Source of the DNA: Planctomycetales bacterium
GTDB lineage: Bacteria > Planctomycetota > Planctomycetia > Planctomycetales > Planctomycetaceae
NCBI GenBank assembly: GCA_028285345.1
Contig: JANQPT010000043.1
Coordinates: forward strand, 124,001-188,000
DNA: 64,000 nucleotides
Direction: 5' to 3'
Shown: positions 53,987 through 62,371 of the stretch, one piece after another
Layout of the letters: the number at the start of each line of letters is the position of its first letter
Position numbering within the stretch: the first letter of the stretch is position 1
Made by a program: the position numbers and the translations under genes
The notes under the pieces: model-generated
The model's database searches: none
What the model saw: only the letters and a program-made list of their open reading frames with translations
Told to the model about the DNA's origin: nothing

Positions 53987-54522
53987 GCGATTGAGAACTG
54001 CTCGATTCTCCCGAGACGGACTCGACTACCGTATTCTCAAGGTCGGCGAGCTTTGCGACGCTTCGGTTACGTGAATGAAACGCACTGGGACAGGAGATGT
54101 GGCGCGGCTCTCACCGGCGAATTGCCGCTTTTCGCACCGCAGATTCGATCGTGTGTCACTGAATTGTTGTGGAGTCGCAAGATTTTTCTGAAAAACGCGC
54201 CACAACGGGTTTGGAGCCGCGTTTCACTAGTATCCGAGAGACATTTTGCGGTGTGAGTTTGGATGTGTTGGTGTGGACCCTTTTCTCTCGGACACAGAGC
54301 GTCCTTTGCTACGGCGGGGGACGCTCTATTTTATTTGCCGTGCCGAGACTCACGTCAGTTTGAGAGATGCGCAAATCAGAACTAGCGCTGATTCTTCAAA
54401 TTATTCGGCCGGCTTGCGCCACAGTTGCCGATTCGTCGCGTTCCTCCTGTATCAGCGAGTCGCCCATGGCACGCGACACGGCAATCACACCAATCCTTCC
54501 GACAACCAAAGGCAAAGAAGCA
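53987..54522. other. gene-free stretch between divergent RTX genes
   Basis: About 535 bases holding the promoters of both RTX genes. An in-frame extension of the right-hand gene back to 54367 shows no protein features. One hairpin is seen at 54296-54327. Nothing else is recognisable. Confidence 0.5.
54296..54327 (+). other. 5' leader hairpin or terminator upstream of RTX gene B
   Basis: AGAGCGTCC (54296-54304) and GGACGCTCT (54319-54327) form a perfect 9-bp stem with a 14-nt loop followed by ATTTTATTT. On the plus strand this looks like a terminator/attenuator about 195 nt before the RTX start. Confidence 0.5.
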
Positions 54523-55464
54523 ATGGCAGACCAGCACACCGACGCACGATCGCTCAACATCGAAAACCTGGAAGATCGCCGGCTAATGGCCGCGTCAATC
54601 CAGTTGTATGGTTCGACTCTCGTCATCGAGGGGACGAGTGGAAACGACTACGCCTACGTTCGAGAAGCCAACGGTGGATTACAAGCTGTGATGACTCCCA
54701 GTGGGGACACCACGCAGCAGATCAATGAAACGTTTGCCCTCAACAGCGTTACCAAAATCATTATGCGGGGACATGACGGAAACGACACGTTGCTCAATTA
54801 CAACACGAATATCCGGTCGGAGATCTATGGCGGAAACGGCAACGACTACCTGTATGGCGGCAACAGCAACGACACCCTGTTCGGTCTTAACGGCAACGAC
54901 ACGATCAAAGGGAATGGCGGTAACGACTACATTCACGGCGACAACGACTACTTCCCCTATCTTGGAGGTGACGACCGCATCTACGGCGGAAATGGGAACG
55001 ACACGATCGCCGGCGACGGCGGCGACGACACAATCTATGGAGAGTCGGGCAACGATGTCTTGTTCGGTGACAACGATCATGACTGGTCATATGCCACGAC
55101 AAACGGTGTCGCGGGCGACGATGTTCTCGACGGCGGCTCCGGCAATGATCGCCTCGACGGCGACGGCGGAAACGACACCCTAACTGGCGGAGCGGGCAAT
55201 GACTCGCTGTTCGGACTGGATGGCGTCGACTACTTGTACGGTCAGTCCGGCAATGATTATCTCGACGGCGGCGATGACGGAGTGACTGACGTACTGTTCG
55301 GCGGCAGCGGTCAAGATCGATTCGTAAGCAACGGGAAGTGGCAGTTCTCCTACGGTTCCTATCGCTGGGTCTCGGACAGCATTCGCGATTATTCTGCGTT
55401 CGATGACACCATCATTGGGGCAGGATTCACGTTCTCCGGCTCTCCTTACACGATCAATTGGTAA
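54523..55464 (+). CDS. RTX (hemolysin-type Ca-binding repeat) protein B
   Basis: 313 aa from the ATG at 54523, which stands a few residues before the N-terminal motif IENLEDRRLMAAS; starts at 54367 or 54466 are in frame but add nothing recognisable. RTX nonapeptides run from about residue 95 to 245 (GGNGNDYLYGGNSNDTLFG, GGSGNDRLDGDGGNDTLTGGAGNDSL). The C-terminus (FDDTIIGAGFTFSGSPYTINW) differs from protein A. It is clearly a paralogue of protein A, sharing the LEDRRLMAA motif and domain plan, and is transcribed away from it. Confidence 0.9.
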   Translation: MADQHTDARSLNIENLEDRRLMAASIQLYGSTLVIEGTSGNDYAYVREANGGLQAVMTPSGDTTQQINETFALNSVTKIIMRGHDGNDTLLNYNTNIRSEIYGGNGNDYLYGGNSNDTLFGLNGNDTIKGNGGNDYIHGDNDYFPYLGGDDRIYGGNGNDTIAGDGGDDTIYGESGNDVLFGDNDHDWSYATTNGVAGDDVLDGGSGNDRLDGDGGNDTLTGGAGNDSLFGLDGVDYLYGQSGNDYLDGGDDGVTDVLFGGSGQDRFVSNGKWQFSYGSYRWVSDSIRDYSAFDDTIIGAGFTFSGSPYTINW

Positions 55465-55753
55465 CGATCAGCTGTCGGGGAGCATGAGCACAGGTTGCTT
55501 CTCCGCCGCTTGCCGGTTTCTGCCTTTCCCGGCGGGCGGCGGGGTGATTTGCACCGACAAGACACCCATAAGAGAGCGCCTGGATGCGACTTGGGACGCC
55601 TTTCGTCAACAGACCGGAGAGGAGTGACTCACCGCCGATAACTTCAGTCAATGGCGCGAACCGAACACCAACGTTCGATGCTCCGGCTTGAATTCAACAG
55701 GCTGACCTCTATGATGTCCTACGCAGTGTGGACTTAATCGAGGATCGAAAATC

Positions 55754-56230
55754 ATGCCCAACGAATTCGCCACCTTTGCTGCCGGTTGTTTTTGGGGAGT
55801 CGAAGCCGCGTTTCGACAGATTCCCGGTGTCGTGTCGACGGCGGTCGGCTATATGGGCGGGGCAACCGTCGATCCCACGTACGAACAAGTCTGTACGGAC
55901 CGGACAGGGCATGCCGAAGTTGTGCATGTTGAGTTTGATCCGCAAGCGGTCTCCTACGAGCAGTTGCTCAACAAGTTTTGGAGCGTCCACGATCCGACGA
56001 CGCTGAACCGCCAAGGACCCGATGTGGGCAGCCAATATCGCTCGGCCGTCTTCTTTCACAACGAACGGCAGCGCGATCTTGCTGCAGCCTCGAAGTCAGA
56101 GCAGCAAGAATCTTCTCGGTTCTCCCGCGATATCGTCACGGAGATTGAACCGGCCGGCCCGTTTTACCGGGCTGAAGATTACCATCAGCAATATCTGGAA
56201 AAACGCGGCCAGTCGAGTTGCCGGCTCTAA
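55754..56230 (+). CDS. msrA: peptide-methionine (S)-S-oxide reductase
   Basis: 158 aa. The catalytic signature is [13 protein letters not shown] with Cys12 in GCFWG. Further MsrA sequence: [64 protein letters not shown] and [14 protein letters not shown]. It reduces methionine-S-sulfoxide in proteins, using thioredoxin for recycling. Extra cysteines at 47 and near the C-terminus (SSCRL) could be the recycling residues. No msrB is adjacent. Confidence 0.97.
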   Translation: MPNEFATFAAGCFWGVEAAFRQIPGVVSTAVGYMGGATVDPTYEQVCTDRTGHAEVVHVEFDPQAVSYEQLLNKFWSVHDPTTLNRQGPDVGSQYRSAVFFHNERQRDLAAASKSEQQESSRFSRDIVTEIEPAGPFYRAEDYHQQYLEKRGQSSCRL

Positions 56231-56263
56231 TCGGTAACCTCCTCAATGCTGTGACCTGGCGGC

Positions 56264-56307
56264 CACAAATGGTTTCGGTGCGCGCACCGGATTTAAAACC
56301 ATTTGTG
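56264..56307. repeat. nested palindrome (44 bp)
   Basis: The outer stem CACAAATGGTTT (56264-56275) / AAACCATTTGTG (56296-56307) is a perfect 12-bp inverted repeat. Inside lies CGGTGCGCGCACCG (56276-56289), itself fully self-complementary. No T-run follows. It sits between msrA and the CheY-like gene and looks like a REP-type or protein-binding palindrome. Confidence 0.65.
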
Positions 56308-56521
56308 ATAGGAGGATACCCGTACCTCTTTCCCGGCGTCATTCATCCAGTTCAGGCGTAAGTCGGTTCGGTCAGACCAATCGTTTCCGATGTAGTGGTC
56401 GCGAACACGATAAATCGCCAATTTTGTCCGGAATCGAGTTGAATTGGCAACTGTTGCCGAAAGACGACCTACCTTGAATGACAGAACAACAATCTCCCCA
56501 GGTCCGGGAAAGGTGCAAACC

Positions 56522-56902
56522 ATGAAGACAATCTTGTTGGTGGACGACTCTCGTGCCGTGCGATTGGCGGGTCGCCGAATGGTCTCGTCGATCGGGTTTT
56601 CCGTTTTGGAAGCGGAGAACGGCGAAGAAGCCCTGAAGATGGTCCGCGAGCACGATGTGGACGTGATTTTGCTGGACTGGAACATGCCCATCATGGACGG
56701 CTTGGAATTCCTCAAGGCATTGCGGGCTGCCGAAGACTTGGAGCAGCCGACGGTTGTGATGTGCACGACCGAAAACGACATGTCGCGAATCATGCAAGCC
56801 ATGCAATCGGGCGCCGATGAGTACATCATGAAGCCGTTCACTGAGGAAATCGTGAGAGGCAAGTTGGAAGAGACCGGTGTCATCGAATCCCCCGACGCGT
56901 AA
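56522..56902 (+). CDS. single-domain CheY-like response regulator
   Basis: 126 aa from the ATG at 56522 (GAAAGG upstream). Only a receiver domain: acidic pair DD at 8-9 (ILLVDDSRAVR), phospho-acceptor Asp52 in VILLDWNMPIMDGLEFL, Thr in VVMCTTENDMSR and Lys in EYIMKPFTEEIV. There is no output domain, so it acts by protein-protein contact. It stands 88 nt upstream of a CheR methyltransferase gene in the same direction, suggesting a chemosensory role. No cheA or mcp is in the window. Confidence 0.94.
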   Translation: MKTILLVDDSRAVRLAGRRMVSSIGFSVLEAENGEEALKMVREHDVDVILLDWNMPIMDGLEFLKALRAAEDLEQPTVVMCTTENDMSRIMQAMQSGADEYIMKPFTEEIVRGKLEETGVIESPDA

Positions 56903-56990
56903 CGACCGTTGTGGCCGCCGTCTTAGGACGTCCGATAGCGATCTGCGTGATCTTTGCCCTCATGAGCCAATGTGAAAGTAGACAGAGCCA

Positions 56991-57803
56991 ATGAATTCCC
57001 AAGATTACGACTTCCTGTCACAGTTTTTGATGGACTCCTCAGGATTAGCGCTGGGTTCGGGGAAGGAATACCTGCTTGAAGCCCGCCTCACTCCGCTGGC
57101 GCAAAGCTTCGGTCTGTCCGATTTTGAGGAATTGGTCGCGGAACTCCGCGCCGGGCGGGACGTGCGACTCTCCTCAGCCGTCACCGAAACGATGACGACC
57201 AATGAAACCTCGTTCTTCCGGGACAAGACCCCGTTCGAGGAGATCAAGACGCAACTGGTGCCGTCGCTGTTGAGAGCCCGTAGCGACACGAAGACCATTC
57301 GTATTTGGTGTGCCGCCGCGTCAACGGGTCAGGAACTGTACTCGCTGCTGATGCTGCTGGACGACAGCTTTCCGGAGCTGATGAATTGGAAGGTCGAGGT
57401 CGTCGGAACCGATATTGCCCAAACGATGCTTGATCGGTGCAACGAGGCCGTCTATTCACAGTTCGAAGTCCAGCGCGGACTGCCCATGCCGATGCTCGTC
57501 AAATATTTTGAGCAGGTCACCGATGGCTGGCGCGTCAAAGACAGTCTGCGAAACCGGATTCAATGGAAACAGCTCAACCTGCTGGACGAGTTTGGTCATC
57601 TGGGAACATTTGACTTCATTCTCTGCCGAAATGTCCTCATCTACTTCGAAGTGCAACATAAGCGGGATGTGCTCGATCGGATGAGCCAGATCCTGCGGCC
57701 CGACGGATACCTGTTGCTGGGAGCGGCTGAGAGCATCGTCGGCGTTACAGACGAGTTTTCCCGTTTTCGCGATTGTCGGTCGGCTGTCTACACACCGCGA
57801 TAA
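56991..57803 (+). CDS. cheR: CheR-type protein-glutamate methyltransferase
   Basis: 270 aa, the usual length. It methylates glutamates of chemoreceptors with SAM. The N-terminal helical domain (FLSQFLMDSSGLALGSGKEYLLEARL) is followed by the conserved TNETSFFRDKTPFEEI, the SAM site IRIWCAAASTGQELYSLLML (usual STGxEPYS, here with Leu for Pro), the acidic loop VVGTDIAQTMLDRC and FDFILCRNVLIYF. It is probably co-transcribed with the CheY-like gene. Receptors are elsewhere. Confidence 0.95.
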   Translation: MNSQDYDFLSQFLMDSSGLALGSGKEYLLEARLTPLAQSFGLSDFEELVAELRAGRDVRLSSAVTETMTTNETSFFRDKTPFEEIKTQLVPSLLRARSDTKTIRIWCAAASTGQELYSLLMLLDDSFPELMNWKVEVVGTDIAQTMLDRCNEAVYSQFEVQRGLPMPMLVKYFEQVTDGWRVKDSLRNRIQWKQLNLLDEFGHLGTFDFILCRNVLIYFEVQHKRDVLDRMSQILRPDGYLLLGAAESIVGVTDEFSRFRDCRSAVYTPR

Positions 57804-57843
57804 CGCGCGGTCTGGATCGCCAGCGACGACTCACCGAGGCGTT

Positions 57844-58287
57844 TCACTGCGAATGCCGCTGCCAGACGAGCGCGTGTCTTGTCCCGTCCGGCCGTTCCAG
57901 GCTGAGCGTGAGCTGATCGCCGGCAAAGTCGTAGCTGCGCACTAAGTCTGTGCCGATCCAGTTCGGGAACGTCGCGCCGTCGACGTGGTGAGTGACCGTT
58001 CCTGCGGCCTCTTCAACAGTGAATGAGCCGAAGTACGACATGAAATCGTAATAGGCCGCCGCCCGTTCCTCCGCGGTTGCCTCGTGGCGGTTCTCAGACG
58101 CAAACGACGCTCGCCCGCTCCGCATCAAACTGGCGGACATCAGTCCGTCAGGATGGTACAGGATCCGACCGATCGGGTGTTCACCGTAAGGGTGACGGAG
58201 CGTTCCATCAGGTGCCGTTGCGGTCCACGAGACCAGATTCCAACCGCCGAAAAACTGTTGAGACGCTGCGGAGTGGCTTGCTGTCAT
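57844..58287 (-). CDS. lipocalin-like domain protein
   Basis: 147 aa without a signal peptide. The family pattern is FFGGWNLVSWTATAPDGTLRHPYGEHPIGRILYHPDGLMSASLM, then YYDFMSYFGSFTVEEAAGTVTHHVDGATFPNWIGTDLVRSYDFAGDQLTLS, matching the lipocalin_5 group of small beta-barrels. Ligand unknown. The start overlaps the upstream epimerase stop by one base (TGATG), so it is the last gene of a coupled run. Confidence 0.88.
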   Translation of the reverse strand: MTASHSAASQQFFGGWNLVSWTATAPDGTLRHPYGEHPIGRILYHPDGLMSASLMRSGRASFASENRHEATAEERAAAYYDFMSYFGSFTVEEAAGTVTHHVDGATFPNWIGTDLVRSYDFAGDQLTLSLERPDGTRHALVWQRHSQ

Positions 58288-59252
58288 CAGTCATACCTCT
58301 GTGGATTCTGTGTGAGTTCGGCGAGAAAATCGTCCACCATCGCCTCTAAGTCAAAAGCCGGCTCCCAGTTCCATTCCTCGCGTGCGCAGCGGTCGTCAAT
58401 CGGGTGCAGGGATTTATCGAGCCGTGCTTGGATGTTCTCATCGACCTCAAATTCAATCTTCGTTGTGGGGACCTTCTCCGCAACGAGTTCCGCCAATTCT
58501 CCGGCGCTCGGACTGGGGCCGCCGAGTACATAATTGATCGTGCGAATTCCGTCCGCCGGGGCCTCGGCGAGCGTGATCGCAGCGCGAGCGGCGTCCTTGA
58601 CGTACAGCAACGTCACCCGCGTGTCGGGGCGGACCCAAATCTTGTACGCGTTTCCGAGTGCTGACTCTTCGATCGCGCGGGACGTATATTGAACCGACCC
58701 GGGCGTTCGCACACCGGGACCGACGATCGAAGGGTATCGCACGCCTCGAAAGTCGATGCCGTACTTTCGGCGGTAAAACGCGCCCATATGCTCCCCAAAA
58801 ACTTTGCAGGCGCCGTAAAACAGCTGTGGTCGCTGCAGCGTCAAATCATCGATCGGCCGGTCGTCCAATCCGTGGCAGTACGTCCCGATCGTGCTGCTGA
58901 AGATCACCTGCGAAACTCTCAGTATTCGCGCCGCTTCCAGAACATAATACGTGCCCAGCGCGTTCGCGCGAAACGCTGCTTGCGGATCCCGGTCTGACGG
59001 CAGTGACAGCATTCCTCCAAAATGGTAGATCACATCAGCCTGAGACGCGCTGACCGCATCAAGGACCTGGCTGAAATTGCCCAGGTCTCCCTGAATCATC
59101 GTGACTCGGTCCGCCGCCTCTTCCAATCGCTTCGGCGAATCGTTGATATCAAACACCGTCAGATTCGACGCACCCCGCGCCAGCAGAGTGCGTACGACTT
59201 CCGCCCCGATAAATCCTGTCCCGCCGGTGATCAATGTGGCGTCACGACTCAT
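58287..59252 (-). CDS. NAD-dependent epimerase/dehydratase (extended SDR)
   Basis: 321 aa. The nucleotide-binding motif is TLITGGTGFIGAEVVR (7-22), the Asp for NAD preference is in LTVFDIND, and the active site is the Ser/Tyr/Lys triad IFSSTIGTYC and LFYGACKVFGEH (YxxxK). The C-terminal VLGGPSPSAGELAELVAEKVP is typical. The sequence resembles SDR-type L-threonine 3-dehydrogenase and UDP-hexose epimerases; I cannot choose. It follows meaB on the same strand (54 nt gap). Confidence 0.9.
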   Translation of the reverse strand: MSRDATLITGGTGFIGAEVVRTLLARGASNLTVFDINDSPKRLEEAADRVTMIQGDLGNFSQVLDAVSASQADVIYHFGGMLSLPSDRDPQAAFRANALGTYYVLEAARILRVSQVIFSSTIGTYCHGLDDRPIDDLTLQRPQLFYGACKVFGEHMGAFYRRKYGIDFRGVRYPSIVGPGVRTPGSVQYTSRAIEESALGNAYKIWVRPDTRVTLLYVKDAARAAITLAEAPADGIRTINYVLGGPSPSAGELAELVAEKVPTTKIEFEVDENIQARLDKSLHPIDDRCAREEWNWEPAFDLEAMVDDFLAELTQNPQRYD

Positions 59253-59306
59253 AGCAATGCCTGTCTGGAGAACGGCGCGAAGTTGGCACCGCGATTGTAT
59301 AAGATC

Positions 59307-60356
59307 CTACCGTCGCGCAGACGAACTCTTTCCTCTTTCAACATCATCATCGACTTCATGGAGACCGAACGCTTCCAGAATCTCCCGGGCCGCCCTCTCA
59401 GGTGGAATCAATCCGCCATGCACTTTCGCTTCCAGCTCATCACGAATCGCAAGAACGGCAGGATGATCGCGCAAGGCGCGCTTCAGACGATCTTCGATGA
59501 TCGTCCAGAGCCAGTTCACATTTTGCCGGCGATGCCGCTCTGCCAACCGGCCGGTCCGGGTCAATTCGTCAAAACGGTGCTCAATCGCCGCCCAAACGTC
59601 ATCGACATATTCATCATCCAGGGCACTGCAGGTCAACACGCGTGGCGTCGATGGACGGCCCGCCCACAATGTTTCTAGCGCACTTTGATATTGCCGCGCG
59701 GCGAGTTCGGCCGCGGGCCGGTTTTGACCGTCCGCCTTATTGACGGCAATCACGTCGACAAATTCCAGCAGGCCGCGCTTGATGCCTTGCAATTCGTCGC
59801 CGGCGCCCGGCAACATCAGCGCCAGAAAACAATCGGTCATCTCCGCAACCATCGTTTCCGATTGGCCCACACCGACCGTTTCGATCAGCACGACGTCAAA
59901 ACCGGCAGCCTCGCAGACCAGCATGCTCTCGCGCGTCTTGCTGGCCACACCCCCCAGCGTCCCCGCTGACGGAGAGGGTCGAATAAACGCGCTCGCTTCG
60001 GCGGCGAGTTTCGGCATGCGCGTTTTGTCGCCCAGAATACTGCCGCCGGTCTTGCCGCTGGAGGGATCGACCGCCAGCACCGCGACGCGCCGGCCGCTTT
60101 GAATCAATTGCAGACCAACAGCCTCAATGAATGTACTCTTGCCGACTCCGGGTGCACCTGTCACACCAACCCGCATCCCCCGGCTGGTGTCGGGCAGCAA
60201 GCGGGTGAGCAGTTCTTCCGCTAGCCGCTGATGATCCGGATGGCTTGATTCAATCAACGTCAGCGCACGGGGCAAGACGGTCATGTCGCGCGCGCGGACG
60301 CCGTCCAGATATTCATCCACACTCAGTTCCCGGCGCCGGGGTGACTCATTTGCCAT
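59307..60356 (-). CDS. meaB: methylmalonyl-CoA mutase-associated GTPase MeaB
   Basis: 349 aa. A G3E-family GTPase chaperone that loads or protects the B12 cofactor of methylmalonyl-CoA mutase. P-loop GAPGVGKS (67-74), AVDPSSGKTGGSILGDKTRM (switch I region), ETVGVGQSE (Walker B/switch II), VNKADGQN (NKxD) and the C-terminal dimer arm are all standard. It starts 12 nt after the stop of the B12-binding-domain gene, so the two are co-expressed. No catalytic mutase subunit gene is in the window. Confidence 0.96.
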   Translation of the reverse strand: MANESPRRRELSVDEYLDGVRARDMTVLPRALTLIESSHPDHQRLAEELLTRLLPDTSRGMRVGVTGAPGVGKSTFIEAVGLQLIQSGRRVAVLAVDPSSGKTGGSILGDKTRMPKLAAEASAFIRPSPSAGTLGGVASKTRESMLVCEAAGFDVVLIETVGVGQSETMVAEMTDCFLALMLPGAGDELQGIKRGLLEFVDVIAVNKADGQNRPAAELAARQYQSALETLWAGRPSTPRVLTCSALDDEYVDDVWAAIEHRFDELTRTGRLAERHRRQNVNWLWTIIEDRLKRALRDHPAVLAIRDELEAKVHGGLIPPERAAREILEAFGLHEVDDDVERGKSSSARR

Positions 60357-60368
60357 TTCAGCGTCCGA

Positions 60369-60854
60369 TCATGCTTCCGTTGAACTACCCGCATCATCCA
60401 ATTCCAGTCCCAGCCGGTCCGCCAACTCTCGCAAGAGTTGAATCGCCGTCTCACCGATCTCCGTTTGCGATCCAAACAGGGCAACCGTGCCCGCTTCAAT
60501 TAGCGCGGCCCGGTCGGCGACGGGGTCAACGCCTCCGACAACCGTCAGTATGTCCTCGCGTCCCAGTGCTGCCAGTTCCTCACGCAATCCCGAAAGCAGC
60601 GTCAGAGGGCCGTCGCCGAGGGAACTGAGACTCACAACGTGGACGTCGTTCTCCACCGCCTGCCGCGCCATATTTGCCGGTGTCTGTTTCGAGGGACCGA
60701 CGTCGACGTCAAATCCCAAATCGGCGAACGCCGCAGCCGCGACCGTTTGGCCGCGGCCGTCGCCGTCCGCTCCCATCTCCGCCACCAGGATCCGTGGACG
60801 CCGCCCTTCCTGCCGTTCAAACCGCTTCACAAGCTGATGAATGTCACTCTGCAT
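60369..60854 (-). CDS. stand-alone B12-binding-domain protein lacking the cobalamin-ligand His
   Basis: 161 aa. It aligns with the C-terminal B12 domain of methylmalonyl-CoA mutase (RRPRILVAEMG, FADLGFDVDVGPSKQTPANMARQAVENDVHVVSLSSL, VVGGVDP, LFGSQTEIGETAIQLL). In that domain the DGHDRG motif supplies the His that replaces dimethylbenzimidazole; here the same place reads DGDGRG (30-35), so the His is Asp32. Either it binds cobalamin base-on, binds another ligand, or is a structural adaptor. It is the first gene of the run with meaB. Known mutases carry this domain fused or as a small subunit. Confidence 0.88.
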   Translation of the reverse strand: MQSDIHQLVKRFERQEGRRPRILVAEMGADGDGRGQTVAAAAFADLGFDVDVGPSKQTPANMARQAVENDVHVVSLSSLGDGPLTLLSGLREELAALGREDILTVVGGVDPVADRAALIEAGTVALFGSQTEIGETAIQLLRELADRLGLELDDAGSSTEA

Positions 60855-61081
60855 ATCGTTGTTGATGATCTTGGATGCATGGACCCTCGCTCCAATTGTA
60901 CCGGCGATGCATGGCGGTCGAAAACTCTCTCAGAGGGTACAAAAATGGAAACACCACAGTCACCGCTGAAAAACGATTGGTTTGGCTATTGCTGGCCCCG
61001 TTCATTCTCTAGAGTGTTGAGTTGCCGCCATAGTCGCTTGAAATCGTCGTTAATCCGTTCCCACGAATAATCGACTCCGCA

Positions 61082-61843
61082 ATGATCAACTACTACCTCG
61101 ACGACCAAAGCCGGATTGTCTCCCTTACAATGGACCGGGATCAGAAGCGGAATGCCTTCAACCGCGAATTGGCGGAACAGCTCATCTCAGCTCTGCAGCG
61201 CGCTGAAGATGGCGAAGCGCGAGTCGTAGTGTTACGAGCCAAACCTGGTGCCCGGGTGTGGTGTGCCGGGCATGACCTCAATGAACTCGACCCGCAGAAT
61301 CTGCATGCGGAGAATCCGACGCTGAGAGTTGTCGAGCGGATTCAGTCGACCCCCTTGCCGGTCATCGCCATGGTCGAGGGCGCCGTATTTGCGGGGGGAC
61401 TATTGCTGCTGTTGAGTGCCGATATCGTCGTCGCCGCGGAGAACGCCGACATAGCAATTACCTCCGCCAAATTGGGCGTTCCACTCTCGCCGGATCTGTA
61501 TGCGATGTGGCTAGGCGTCATGGGTATTCATCAGGCGAAGGAATTACTCTTCACCGCTGCCCCGATTTCAGCCGCCGACGCCCATCACGCGGGTCTGTAC
61601 AATCACCTTGTTTCGTGCGAGCAGTTGGAACAAACCACATTTGGCCTGGCCCAACGTATTACCGAGAACTCACCGGCGGTGATCGCCAACGCGAAGCATC
61701 AACTCAATCAGATCGCCCGTCAGCTCTGCCTGGGCGATTCCGAGCGCGAGCAGATTGACCGCTGGAACGCCGAAATTTTAAACAGCCGCGAAACCCGCGA
61801 CCGCATCGCGGCCATTCTTGCCGCGGTCCGCAAGGAGCAATAG
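61082..61843 (+). CDS. enoyl-CoA hydratase/isomerase family, methylmalonyl-CoA decarboxylase-like
   Basis: 253 aa. Crotonase fold. VWCAGHDLNELDP, PLPVIAMVEGAVFAGGLLLLLSADIVVA, LGVPLSPDLYAMWLGVMGIHQAKELLFTAAPISAADAHHAGLYNHLV follow E. coli methylmalonyl-CoA decarboxylase (ScpB) block by block more closely than they do standard enoyl-CoA hydratases. That enzyme converts methylmalonyl-CoA to propionyl-CoA. It is divergent from the B12-domain/meaB run, which supports a methylmalonyl/propionyl-CoA role. Substrate assignment is an inference. Confidence 0.85.
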   Translation: MINYYLDDQSRIVSLTMDRDQKRNAFNRELAEQLISALQRAEDGEARVVVLRAKPGARVWCAGHDLNELDPQNLHAENPTLRVVERIQSTPLPVIAMVEGAVFAGGLLLLLSADIVVAAENADIAITSAKLGVPLSPDLYAMWLGVMGIHQAKELLFTAAPISAADAHHAGLYNHLVSCEQLEQTTFGLAQRITENSPAVIANAKHQLNQIARQLCLGDSEREQIDRWNAEILNSRETRDRIAAILAAVRKEQ

Positions 61844-61861
61844 CAGCGCAGTCGACGAGCA

Positions 61862-62299
61862 TCAGCTCGGATCGACGGGCCGCCGCTTTGCCCGCGCCGC
61901 TCCGATGAGAATCACCGTAAAGGGCCACCACCAGATCAGATCGTTCGTCAGGCTGATCCAACCCATTGACGCGGGAAATCGGCCGGTCCAGTACGCATTG
62001 AGCATGCCGATAGGTCCCAAGACTTTCCCCAGCAGGCCCACCAGGATGATCGGCCAGTGCCGGTAGGGATCAACTGCAGCGATGCCGTACCCCACGCCGT
62101 ACACGCCGACGATCATCCCGATGCATTGCCAGAGTTCCGGGTAGACCGGCAGCGGATCGACGCCAAGCCAGCGAAACATCGTTTGCGGCGACAGAACGGC
62201 GAAGGCGCCCCACAGCACGTTATAGACCGCGGCCAGGGCCAACACTCCCCGCATCCAAGGCTTCGGCTGTGAGTCGATCAATGCGCCGTCGATTTCCAT
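61862..62299 (-). CDS. hypothetical four-span membrane protein
   Basis: 145 aa from the ATG at 62299 (TTG at 62302 also in frame). Four hydrophobic spans: MRGVLALAAVYNVLWGAFAVLSP, LWQCIGMIVGVYGVGYGIAA, WPIILVGLLGKVLGPIGMLNAYW and ISLTNDLIWWWPFTVILIGAA, with a short loop TMFRWLGVDPLPVYPE. I recognise no named family with confidence. It is convergent to the decarboxylase-like gene and downstream of the kinase gene. Confidence 0.75.
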   Translation of the reverse strand: MEIDGALIDSQPKPWMRGVLALAAVYNVLWGAFAVLSPQTMFRWLGVDPLPVYPELWQCIGMIVGVYGVGYGIAAVDPYRHWPIILVGLLGKVLGPIGMLNAYWTGRFPASMGWISLTNDLIWWWPFTVILIGAARAKRRPVDPS

Positions 62300-62371
62300 C
62301 AATTTTGTGAATTATAGCGGACCGCGCGGCCACTGATTCCGGACTCCACAGATTTCCAGGTGATCCGGCAA

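Noticed and set aside
57300-57365. STGQEL variant in CheR as a loss of function
   Set aside because: Gln at the first position is common in functional CheR proteins and the other SAM-site residues are intact; the Leu for Pro is minor.
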